A stretch of 37,082 nt of DNA, from the NCBI GenBank assembly GCA_002724245.1, contig PBOG01000048.1, positions 1 through 37,082 on the forward strand, read 5' to 3'. The translations under genes were made by a program, and so were the position numbers. The DNA comes from Planctomycetaceae bacterium. GTDB taxonomy: Bacteria; Planctomycetota; Planctomycetia; Pirellulales; Pirellulaceae. Every line of letters starts with the position of its first letter. Position 1 is the first letter of the stretch. Under the pieces are notes generated by a model. The model did not search any database, was not told the DNA's origin, and saw only the letters and a list, made by a program, of their open reading frames with translations. Of this stretch, positions 31,201-37,082 are shown piece by piece.

Positions 31201-32258
31201 TACTGAATGATTCTGCCTGGCCGGTAGAAGCACACCTTGAGTTTCAAGTGCCACGGGAGTGCCGGATTCGCTCTCTGGGGCCTCAGCAAGTGCGGCCACT
31301 CGTTCTGCGTGGCTCTCGAGCCACCTGGTCGGCCTCGCTCGAACCCTATGACCTGGTGGCGGTTGCACTCAGTGCCAAAGATATCGAGGTGCTCGGCTGG
31401 ACTGTGTCCTATTCTGAACACTTGACTGAGACCTTACAGACCGAATTGCAGGACTTGCAGAAACGGACCCGGGTCGCGAGAAAACGGCCTCAGGTCACAC
31501 GCCTGGAAAACGCTGGGTTTGAGCGATCCGGTGCGGTCGATGAGTTGCCCGGGTGGATGCGGGCACAGTTGGTGCCTGGCGGCGACTTGCGTGCCGAGAT
31601 TGACGCGAGTTGCGCTTATGCCGGGGACAAGTCGCTCTATCTAAAACATAGCGACCGCAGTCGACGGCCACCCATCTTATGGGTTCGCAGTGGGCCGCTG
31701 GAGCGACCGCTCTTGGGGCGTCTTACGCTGGGTGTGCGCGCCCGGATTCCCGCGGGTGCGAAACAGCCTCCATTGCGATTGGCAATCGAGGCACAGGTCA
31801 ATGGCCAGCCTTATTACCGCTACGCCTGGGTAGGGGCCAACGTCTCCGATGAGCGTTTCAAGCTTGACAGCCATTGGAAACTCTTTCATGTGCCATTTGG
31901 AAAATTGCCTCTGGATGGGCTTCAGGATCTGCGCATCGGTTTTGATTTGATGGGGCCTGGCGAGGTCTGGGTTGACGACGTGCAGATTCTGGACACGTGG
32001 TTCAGTCGAACTGAACTTGGGCAGTTGGAGAAAGATCTGGCGCTGGCCCGTTTTCAATTGGAGCAGGGCCGTGTGCTGGATTGCCAGGAATTCCTGGACA
32101 GTTACTGGCCACGGTTCTTCAAGACGTATGTGCCTTTGATACCTGCGTTGCAACCGGTGCAGCGCAATCAGCCGCTGGACGTAATGGAACGGCCGGCAGC
32201 CAGTACAGCCGAGCGTCCGGTTCCCCCCTGGTACCGTCGTTGGCTGCCCAGATTCTAA
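28257..32258 (+). CDS. Large secreted protein with glycoside-hydrolase-like barrel and C-terminal binding domain
   Basis: 1333 residues from ATG 28257 (GGAGG at 28242-28246, 10 nt upstream); ATG 28230 would add nine residues. The N-terminus is a basic region and signal peptide (MPLRRRYRAVRF, then HWLLLVSVCCCAVAACLAPPGFA). Residues 45-475 are beta-rich with no family I recognise. Residues about 480-790 look like a TIM barrel of the glycosidase type: LRYAGYNAAILSVNCEG, REGMRLVPVVEFASL, GGLAPYYNPLDPRVQTAM near 637-654, and HPAFAGVALQLGAETFAQF with a candidate acidic residue. Residues 1083-1246 (ENAGFERSG to GEVWVDDVQIL) resemble a galactose-binding-like carbohydrate module. The gene stands alone. 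Glycan binding or hydrolysis is inference; I cannot name the catalytic residues. Confidence 0.8.
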   Translation: MPLRRRYRAVRFVPLHWRHWLLLVSVCCCAVAACLAPPGFADEQGQADQELQVRLRVEWGYGQPRQWNGSLRVSDGTVRDLAVLGWSADAPGCVLLDQNAVRVAHRQQLDYDGFDITVTGSLDSRVLLEFAPRDQPSERRYLEIPLQKFLPSDGLHDSSLDQQANRLVVRRAPGDRLRLDVEPRSLVFSKGEQFEMEVSVYRPGFLLDSEGALHVKLRRGRQGEEIWNRQSVISAMQGAVQADFRPLRFPVPDQEGVYQLEFEFYRNRSRLVVPLVADVPDLTRQVQFVVIDSKSTAPSQAEWTTVLDLDPTSKSWWDQLARLTQMEWLVSEDAAVSGQGAAGRVKHLGREWVDLPPEGWKIYPLAIERVGAPHVLEVDYPDVAAQSLGISLLEPNVIGKVGPLGVDSGVEVDPPRKDQAHVVRTHRLVFWPKTANPMLLITNRRAEESALYGTIRVRSGPERLPSRGDAGEPLGTKTSPRLLAAFFDKPLFPENFQATQSGVAGIAPLDDWVTFYEGGRRLTEYLRYAGYNAAILSVNCEGSTLYPSELVSPTPKYDSGIMLGEAKDPYRKDVLEMLFRLFNREGMRLVPVVEFASLLPELERLRLDRNLASKELVGVDLVRRDGKSWSDVHVPRGGLAPYYNPLDPRVQTAMQNVVDELVERYAHHPAFAGVALQLGAETFAQFPDDNWGYDRVTRKRFADAVGVEAVSRLQDSLAADAEKSLWLNWRATQLGAFYKTLRTTISHRRENARLFLLGSRMLDYRRVQRELRPQLARRGRRSGVVEKRPLGPESTGGMQPADRNVRELMLRVGIDVESFQDDGQVVLLRPHRSALQAPLTERSVDLRLAHSAAFSRYFANAGGTGSLLFQKATPLALPALEERSPFGKENTQAWLLAHFSPGGSANRRRFVHALATLESDTLVAGGWLLPIGQEDSLLPFFSTFRGLPARKFRDVLPQSGKTPSQPVVVRTLVDQGQTLVYLLNDSAWPVEAHLEFQVPRECRIRSLGPQQVRPLVLRGSRATWSASLEPYDLVAVALSAKDIEVLGWTVSYSEHLTETLQTELQDLQKRTRVARKRPQVTRLENAGFERSGAVDELPGWMRAQLVPGGDLRAEIDASCAYAGDKSLYLKHSDRSRRPPILWVRSGPLERPLLGRLTLGVRARIPAGAKQPPLRLAIEAQVNGQPYYRYAWVGANVSDERFKLDSHWKLFHVPFGKLPLDGLQDLRIGFDLMGPGEVWVDDVQILDTWFSRTELGQLEKDLALARFQLEQGRVLDCQEFLDSYWPRFFKTYVPLIPALQPVQRNQPLDVMERPAASTAERPVPPWYRRWLPRF

Positions 32259-32434
32259 GGTGCGTGGCAGGGGGAGCCTCGGATAACTCATGGTGACTGG
32301 TCGGGACAGGAAGTTAAGGCAGTGGATCCGGTTGAGCCACAGGAGCTGTTGAATTCGTTACAATGGATCCCTTTGCGGTGTGGCAATTCACCCCTGTGCC
32401 GCGACTCGCTTTGATGTTGGCAGCGGTACCATGA

Positions 32435-32462
32435 TCAACCAGGTTGGGATCAACCTGGTTGA
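32435..32462. promoter_or_regulatory. Perfect 11-bp inverted repeat before the oxidoreductase gene
   Basis: TCAACCAGGTT at 32435-32445 and AACCTGGTTGA at 32452-32462 are exact reverse complements around GGGATC. The right arm ends 33 nt before the start at 32496. No U-tract follows. It could be an operator for a dimeric regulator or an mRNA hairpin. Confidence 0.6.
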
Positions 32463-32495
32463 ATGGCAAAGCTCATTCCCAAATGGAGATGTGTT

Positions 32496-33824
32496 ATGAA
32501 CCACGAGACGACACGAAGACGCTTTCTACAGCGGGGTTCCGAAGTGGCAGCTGTCACTGCGGTCGTTTCAACCATGGGAGGGGTGCATTCCGAGGCAGCT
32601 GTGCAAAAAGACATTGTGCAGCTGGGCATCATCGGTTGTGGCGGCATCATGACGCATCATGTGAAGGGGTTGGCTGAGAATCGACCAGGAGTTTCCATTG
32701 CCTGGTTCTGTGATGTCGATTCTGCACAAATTGATAAGATTGCGCCTCATTACGCGGCGGCCCAAAGGGCGGCGCCGAAACGTACTTCCCGTTATGAAGA
32801 TGTGTTGTCAGACAAGAACGTGGATGCAGTGATCGTAGCGACGCCGCATCATTGGCATGCTCCGATTGCGTTGCGGGCAATGCAGGAAGGTAAGGATGTT
32901 TACCTCGAGAAACCGATCTCACATGTTTACAACGAAGGGCTCCTGGTGTCGCAAGCGGCTCGCAAGTATGGGCGGATAGTCCAGCAGGGAAGCCAGATGC
33001 GCAGTAGTAAAGTTACCGAGAAGGCGGCTCGTCTGATGAAGCAAGGCATTCTCGGTGAGGTCAAGGTGGCACGTGCCTGGACTGCCGAATTGAGGCGTGT
33101 GGTCCGGCCTGTGCCGGATAGTGCAACGCCGTCAACCGTAAATTACGACCGATGGCTGGGGCCTGCGCCGTCGCGCGGGTTTAACCGCCATCGATTTCAT
33201 GGGACATGGCGTCTTTTTCAGGATTACGGTAATGGAGAAATTGGTGACGATGGGATCCACGACCTGGATATGGCCTGCTGGGGTTTAGGGGTCGATACCG
33301 TTCCCAGCCAGATTACCGCTCGAGGTGGCCGGATGCTGCTTCACGGGCACGCGAGTGAGTACCCAGACAACCTGTGCGTCAACTACGAGTACCCTGACGG
33401 CCGTTTGTTGATTTATGAAAATTACCCGTTTACCAGTTATGGATTGCATGGCTTTGATAACGGCAACGTGTTTTACGGCACCGAAGGCTACATGATCTTT
33501 TCGCGTCGCGGCGCGTTCAGTGTATTCCTCGGACCCAAATCCAAACCGGGGCCGACGGAAGGAAGAGATATCCGTGGTCAGCGGGGATACAAGGAACACA
33601 TGGAAGATTTCCTGAACTCGGTCCGAACCCGTAAGCCCAACCGTATTCCACCCGAAGTAGCGCACCGCTCATGTGCGCTGGTGCATCTGGGGGAAATTGC
33701 TTACCGCACCGATGGCCGCCTCGATTTTGATGTCAAGGCTCAGCGATTTACCAATTCAGAGTCGGCAAATGCCCTGCTGACCAAGGAGTATCGGGATCCA
33801 TTTGTGCTGCCGGAACTCGGTTAG
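32496..33824 (+). CDS. Gfo/Idh/MocA family oxidoreductase, Tat-exported
   Basis: 442 residues. The start at 32496 is preferred to 32463 because GGAG at 32485-32488 precedes it by 7 nt and the twin-arginine leader then starts the protein (ETTRRRFLQRGSEVAAVTAVVS). The Rossmann motif is LGIIGCGGIMTHH near 43-55. DAVIVATPHHWHAPIALRAMQEGKDVYLEKPISH contains the family EKP motif with its catalytic Lys. NGEIGDDGIHDLDMACWGLGVD carries the conserved Asp and His of the C-terminal domain. Such Tat-exported members are abundant in planctomycetes; cofactor NAD(P) and a sugar substrate are expected, but the substrate is not clear. An inverted repeat lies in its leader and a terminator follows. Confidence 0.94.
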   Translation: MNHETTRRRFLQRGSEVAAVTAVVSTMGGVHSEAAVQKDIVQLGIIGCGGIMTHHVKGLAENRPGVSIAWFCDVDSAQIDKIAPHYAAAQRAAPKRTSRYEDVLSDKNVDAVIVATPHHWHAPIALRAMQEGKDVYLEKPISHVYNEGLLVSQAARKYGRIVQQGSQMRSSKVTEKAARLMKQGILGEVKVARAWTAELRRVVRPVPDSATPSTVNYDRWLGPAPSRGFNRHRFHGTWRLFQDYGNGEIGDDGIHDLDMACWGLGVDTVPSQITARGGRMLLHGHASEYPDNLCVNYEYPDGRLLIYENYPFTSYGLHGFDNGNVFYGTEGYMIFSRRGAFSVFLGPKSKPGPTEGRDIRGQRGYKEHMEDFLNSVRTRKPNRIPPEVAHRSCALVHLGEIAYRTDGRLDFDVKAQRFTNSESANALLTKEYRDPFVLPELG

Positions 33825-33919
33825 GCGACGGTTGGGTGACCGGTGCCGGAAGCCTGGGGGTGGGAATAGGTTTTAGATTTTGCTGATGGGTTCATCCGTT
33901 CATGCAGCTGTGTGGTGCC

Positions 33920-33952
33920 CCGGCCTGAATGCGGCAGGTCCGGTTTTTGTTT
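33920..33952 (+). terminator. Intrinsic terminator after the oxidoreductase gene
   Basis: CCGGCCTG at 33920-33927 pairs with CAGG (33935-33938) and CCGG (33940-33943), with a single bulged T. The loop is seven bases and the stem is followed by TTTTTGTTT at 33944-33952. It argues against the upstream start for the protease gene at 33912, which would lie across it. Confidence 0.8.
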
Positions 33953-33989
33953 GGCTAGATTGAGTCGGATCGATCGGGAACGCTTGCAG

Positions 33990-34715
33990 ATGGAAAGCCA
34001 ACAGAGTTCCCCGTCGCTGGCGTGGTACCACCAGGAATCGCGACGGCCCCTGGCCAGCCTGGTGTTTGTGATTCCAATACTGGTAATTTACGAAGCAGGC
34101 GGCCTGATGTTAGGCCCGCAGGCCATGCGAAACGCGGCCGACGGTTGGCTGCGTGAGTTGCTTCGGTTCCTGGGGTTCGGCCAGTACTTTCTTTTGCCGT
34201 TGCTGACTTGCGCGATTCTGTTGGGCTGGCATCACCTCAGTGGAAAAGCCTGGCGTGTTGGTTCGGGCGTAGTGAGTGGCATGTGGGTGGAGTCTGCCGC
34301 TTTGGCGGTTTTACTGGTGATAGGTGCACGAGGACTTCCCGAATTACTTCTCGATGTCCAGGGCGACCCTGACCTGGCAGGCACGTGGCTCGACCAGTGT
34401 GTTTCATTCATGGGTGCGGGGATTTATGAAGAACTTTTGTTTCGTTTAATGCTGTTGCCCGCGGTGATTGGTCTGTTCAGGCTCACGGGGGTTCCTTTAT
34501 CGACTGCGGTAATGTCGGCCGTGATTTTGACCAGCCTGTTTTTTTCTGTAGCGCATTACGACTGGTTTTTGACGGCGGGAGAGCCTTTTGAGATTTCCAG
34601 CTTTGTTTTTCGGACGTTGGCAGGTGGGTTCTTTTCCGGGTTGTTTTTGTGGCGAGGTTTTGGCATTGCTGTCGGGACACACGCGTTGTATGACATTTTT
34701 GTCACCGCATTTTGA
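33990..34715 (+). CDS. CPBP (CAAX/Abi-type) intramembrane metalloprotease
   Basis: 241 residues from ATG 33990, chosen because the longer frame crosses a terminator. Several hydrophobic helices are visible (SLVFVIPILVIYEAGGLM, YFLLPLLTCAILLGW, SAALAVLLVIGARGL and later ones). The family motif is IYEELLFRLML (EExxxR near residue 146). Further members of the active site are His in FFSVAHYDWF near 187 and His in VGTHALYDIFVT near 230. CPBP proteases cut within membranes; in bacteria roles range from prenyl-protein-like processing to bacteriocin immunity. The substrate here is unknown. No partner gene is nearby; the neighbours are an oxidoreductase and a DUF2617-like gene. Confidence 0.93.
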   Translation: MESQQSSPSLAWYHQESRRPLASLVFVIPILVIYEAGGLMLGPQAMRNAADGWLRELLRFLGFGQYFLLPLLTCAILLGWHHLSGKAWRVGSGVVSGMWVESAALAVLLVIGARGLPELLLDVQGDPDLAGTWLDQCVSFMGAGIYEELLFRLMLLPAVIGLFRLTGVPLSTAVMSAVILTSLFFSVAHYDWFLTAGEPFEISSFVFRTLAGGFFSGLFLWRGFGIAVGTHALYDIFVTAF

Positions 34716-34719
34716 GTTG

Positions 34720-34740
34720 GCCGTCGGGAGAGGAGACGGC
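34720..34740 (+). terminator. Hairpin just after the protease stop
   Basis: GCCGTC at 34720-34725 pairs with GACGGC at 34735-34740 around a nine-base loop, starting 5 nt after the stop. There is no U-tract, so this is a weak or factor-dependent terminator at best. Confidence 0.35.
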
Positions 34741-34790
34741 GACTTGTCAATCGGCAGTTTCAGGGTCCCGTAGCGATCTCAAAAGTGCCT

Positions 34791-34819
34791 TTGTTCATCT
34801 GACAGTGAGCGAATATAAT
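34791..34819 (+). promoter_or_regulatory. Likely promoter of the DUF2617-like gene
   Basis: TTGTTC at 34791-34796 is followed after 17 nt by consensus TATAAT at 34814-34819. The leader would be about 70 nt. Confidence 0.5.
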
Positions 34820-34896
34820 AGATCAGGTTATGACAAAATTATCTCTGGTTTGAGCTGGTAGGTTTTGCAGACAAGTGTTTTGAAAGGGTGTGTTTC

Positions 34897-35433
34897 GTGT
34901 TAGTCACTCGACCAAAAATCGCCGAGTTGACGTTTCAAGTTTACGGACGGTCCCTGCACCCTGAGCTGTTTCAGATTCACCAGACGCGGGAACTGGAACG
35001 TGGCTATCGCGCAAAGATTGAAATCACAAGTGCTGGCCATGTCATCACCTGGCGATATGAGGGGCTGACGCTGACCGAAGTCGCCGCGTCTGCACAACAT
35101 CCGTTGCCACAAAAACGACGGTTGATGTCCTACGGCCTGCGTGGCGAACGGACCGATCGTATCGAATGTCGCGGCGGTGTGACTTACGAAGTCGGTTTTC
35201 AACTGGAGACGGTAGACCCCAGTGTCTTCTGGATTTTCCAAGAAGAACTGGCGAATGACGGAGAGCGTCAGGGGTTATTGCATCGCTTTGATGCCAGCGA
35301 GCGTATGTGCCTAGGTGCGCTCAGTTATGTGAATGTGGAGACGCGCAATCGCAGCATGCTAGTGCAGGCTTTTCACACCTTCCCGGATGACTGTGCCATT
35401 GTGAAGAGCCAGTCCATGTTTCGTTTGCCGTAG
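34897..35433 (+). CDS. DUF2617-like conserved hypothetical protein
   Basis: 178 residues from a GTG start at 34897, with AAGGG at 34884-34888, 8 nt upstream; an earlier GTG at 34888 would overlap that site. No signal peptide or membrane segment. Recognisable stretches are RPKIAELTFQVYGRSLHPELF, AGHVITWRYEGLTLTEV, RRLMSYGLRGERTD, and FHTFPDDCAIVKSQSMF at the C-terminus. I recall these from a conserved planctomycete family that I associate with DUF2617, but the assignment is from memory. The protein is predicted soluble and mixed alpha/beta; function unknown. It is convergent with the ornithine cyclodeaminase-like gene, 41 bp apart. Confidence 0.8.
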   Translation: MLVTRPKIAELTFQVYGRSLHPELFQIHQTRELERGYRAKIEITSAGHVITWRYEGLTLTEVAASAQHPLPQKRRLMSYGLRGERTDRIECRGGVTYEVGFQLETVDPSVFWIFQEELANDGERQGLLHRFDASERMCLGALSYVNVETRNRSMLVQAFHTFPDDCAIVKSQSMFRLP

Positions 35434-35474
35434 TCGCGCTCTTTGGATTGCTTCTTGGTGGCCAGGTCGCCAGC

Positions 35475-36431
35475 TTAGAACGGTAATGCAATCCCTTTGT
35501 GTTCCTGCTGGGCTCGGTCCAGTAATTGACCGCCTAACGCCACGTCTTCGAGGGCCATTCCTACGGACTTGAAGACAATGATGTCCGAGTCATCTTGTCG
35601 CGTTGGTGTTGCTGCCGCAACGACTTCTGCCAAGGCGCGAGCCTGATCCCACTCGAACAGCCCCTGGTCCAGTGCCTCGCGGAAGTCTCCCGCTTCGTGT
35701 TGACAGCAGGCGACGTCATCGCACACAACAAGCCTGGCACGAGAGACAGTTGTGGTGTCAATTTCTGTTTTCTGTAGCCAGTTCGATCCGACTGCGCAGA
35801 TAAGTGCTCCAGGTTCAATCCAGGAACCTTCGAAGACAGGATCGGCACTGGTGGTCGCAGTGATCACGATGGGCATTTCGTCGACGGCTTGGCGCGGTGT
35901 ATCGACAGCGGTGACCTCGATTGCAAGTCGCTCCGACATCTTCTCGGCAAAATTTCGCCGATGTTGTGGATTGGGACTGAATACGAGTGCGCGCTCAATG
36001 GGCCGAACTGCGCAGGCTGCTTCTAATTGACTCTCTGCCTGCCATCCACTTCCCAGGATTCCTGCAACGCTGGCATCCGTTCTTGCCAGCTGTTGAATCG
36101 CCAGCCCTGTTACTGCTCCAGTTCGCATTTGTCCAAGTCGGTTGGCCTCAATGAGTGCCAGAAGTTCTCCGCTTGCGAGCGCGTACAAGCCGACCAGAAA
36201 CTTGGCGCCGTGGGAGGTCGTGGTGTACTGTTTCCAACCCCCTAGACCAAGGTACTCCGCGGTGGCACTCATCGAATGCAGCACGAAGCCCTTTGCGCGG
36301 GCTCGTTGGCGCGGAACATTCTCGGCACGCTGCTGTGCAAGCTGGGTAAAGCCCTGGTGCATGGCATCGACCGCAACGGACATGGTGAGCAGGTCATCGA
36401 CGTCGGCTTCGGAAAGGTAGAGGACGGACAT
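35475..36431 (-). CDS. Ornithine cyclodeaminase/mu-crystallin family protein
   Basis: 318 residues. Motifs: GGWKQYTTTSHGAKFLVG with the substrate-binding Lys, LLALIEANRLGQMRTGAVTGLA (RTGA signature), a Rossmann region GILGSGWQAESQLEA near 123-137, VITATTSADPVFEGSWIEPGALICAVGSN, and the EID segment that supplies the usual Asp. The family reduces imines or deaminates amino acids with NAD(P)H; examples are ornithine cyclodeaminase, ketimine reductase and alanine dehydrogenase. The exact substrate cannot be assigned. It is cytoplasmic, and the ribosome site AGAGAA is modest. It is convergent with the DUF2617-like gene and divergent from the lipoprotein. Confidence 0.93.
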   Translation of the reverse strand: MSVLYLSEADVDDLLTMSVAVDAMHQGFTQLAQQRAENVPRQRARAKGFVLHSMSATAEYLGLGGWKQYTTTSHGAKFLVGLYALASGELLALIEANRLGQMRTGAVTGLAIQQLARTDASVAGILGSGWQAESQLEAACAVRPIERALVFSPNPQHRRNFAEKMSERLAIEVTAVDTPRQAVDEMPIVITATTSADPVFEGSWIEPGALICAVGSNWLQKTEIDTTTVSRARLVVCDDVACCQHEAGDFREALDQGLFEWDQARALAEVVAAATPTRQDDSDIIVFKSVGMALEDVALGGQLLDRAQQEHKGIALPF

Positions 36432-36601
36432 TTTGATTTCTCTGGAATGATGAATAACAGGTGATTACAGGCGCGTTCCATTGGCAGGCACACCAAAGAA
36501 TACGTTTTCGCAGCAAGAGGAGGGATGTTGGCGGGCAAGAGACGTTGACAATTAAAACCGACGACGATTGAATTCTCCAGATGCCGATCTGGCGGGCTGA
36601 T

Positions 36602-36631
36602 CTGAACTGATCGCATCGAACAGCGTATAGT
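36602..36631 (+). promoter_or_regulatory. Possible promoter of the right-end lipoprotein gene
   Basis: TATAGT at 36626-36631 lies 18 nt after CTGAAC at 36602-36607. The -10 box matches five of six bases but the -35 only three. Confidence 0.3.
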
Positions 36632-36728
36632 AGTTTGGGTCTTTGTTGGTAAACCATCCGTTATGGTAAATCGACGGCTAATCGGCAAAAGAGGGACGAC
36701 TCGTGGCCATGGGAAAGTGGGACTATTA

Positions 36729-37082
36729 ATGGTGATCCAACAGGGACGAGCGTGGTGGAATTGTGGTTTTCTGCTCTGGGTTGTGATTCCATTTGCGTTG
36801 GCGACAGGGTGTCAGCCATCTGCGCCGTCCACGGAAGACGTTACAGTTGATTCAGCTGACGAACCCCCCGTGCGAGTTCTTGTCATTCAAGACGCAGTTC
36901 TCGCGGAAGAGATCCAGCGCCAATGGGAACTTCGCACGGACCAACAGATTGTGGTTCGCGAGCGGCGGTGGGAAGAATTGGCCGCCGCGAAACGGCTCGC
37001 TGCGGATGTGGTGATCTACCCGGCTGGTTACCTGGGCGAACTGGCGGAACGCCGCCTGCTGGCTCCGATTCCGACGGATGTG
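36729..37082 (+). CDS. Lipoprotein resembling an extracellular solute-binding protein, 5' part only
   Basis: 118 codons are visible before the right edge. The N-terminus is a lipoprotein signal: FLLWVVIPFALATGC, with Cys28 as the likely lipid-modified residue, and a Ser/Thr/Asp linker follows. The mature part begins VRVLVIQDAVLAEEIQRQW and continues with a strand LAADVVIYPAGYLGELAERRL and APIP. This is the pattern of family 1-type ABC transporter solute-binding proteins. An in-frame ATG at 36663 is possible, but 36729 sits nearest the signal peptide. The assignment rests on a third of the expected length. Confidence 0.72.
   Translation, partial: MVIQQGRAWWNCGFLLWVVIPFALATGCQPSAPSTEDVTVDSADEPPVRVLVIQDAVLAEEIQRQWELRTDQQIVVRERRWEELAAAKRLAADVVIYPAGYLGELAERRLLAPIPTDV

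Noticed and set aside
33912-34715. Longer protease frame from 33912
   Set aside because: The first 26 codons cross the intrinsic terminator at 33920-33952; the start at 33990 fits better.
1-37082. Mobile elements, defence systems or RNA genes
   Set aside because: No transposase, integrase, restriction, toxin-antitoxin, tRNA or rRNA signature was found by reading both strands; small structured RNAs could be missed without a covariance-model search.

Overview
The window reads as chromosomal DNA of a planctomycete, probably of the Pirellula/Rhodopirellula kind. The evidence is three DUF1501 proteins, two DUF1549/DUF1553 proteins with CxxCH haem motifs, a fused type I AroD-AroE, many twin-arginine leaders, and mostly monocistronic genes on both strands. 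I found no rRNA, tRNA, CRISPR array, transposase, integrase or phage gene. Both ends cut through genes.

Layout. 1-1470 (-) is the 5' part of a secreted protein whose tail is built of 35-residue repeats. 1692-2621 (+) is a Tat-exported amidohydrolase-like protein that lacks usual metal ligands. 2634-3077 (-) is a small membrane protein with two identical-spacing zinc-binding half-sites. 3863-11318 (+) holds an orphan DUF1501, a propeller resembling peptidyl-hydroxyglycine alpha-amidating lyase (PAL), an acetamidase/formamidase, a soluble sphingosine-phosphate-lyase-like PLP enzyme, a second orphan DUF1501 and an HpcH/HpaI aldolase. 11358-16841 (-) holds a DUF58 protein and a DUF1549/1553-DUF1501 pair. 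17071-22709 (+) holds ilvD, a 16-bp minisatellite, then an aldolase, SDR, enolase-superfamily dehydratase and DapA-family gene. 22832-27049 (-) holds a DUF1549/1553 cytochrome-like protein and aroDE. 27486-35433 (+) holds an AlgH-family gene, a 1333-residue secreted protein, a Tat-exported Gfo/Idh/MocA oxidoreductase, a CPBP protease and a DUF2617-like gene. 35475-36431 (-) is an ornithine cyclodeaminase/mu-crystallin homologue. 36729-37082 (+) is the start of a lipoprotein resembling a solute-binding protein.

How the genes may work together. The run 18924-22709 looks like an acid-sugar catabolic operon: a dehydratase, an oxidoreductase and two aldolases of unrelated chemistry. The PAL-like protein, acetamidase and HpaI aldolase at 5408-11318 could form a route that releases and consumes amide and glyoxylate; this is inference. 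ilvD and aroDE are housekeeping amino-acid genes. The DUF1501 and DUF1549/1553 proteins are exported planctomycete-specific families of unsettled function.

Regulation. Four leaders carry a TAAGATA box where a -10 element would sit. One convincing intrinsic terminator lies at 33920-33952. The best candidates for undescribed biology are the PAL-like/acetamidase neighbourhood, the zinc-site duplication protein, the apparently permuted LamG-like insert in the large DUF1549 protein, and the two-aldolase operon.
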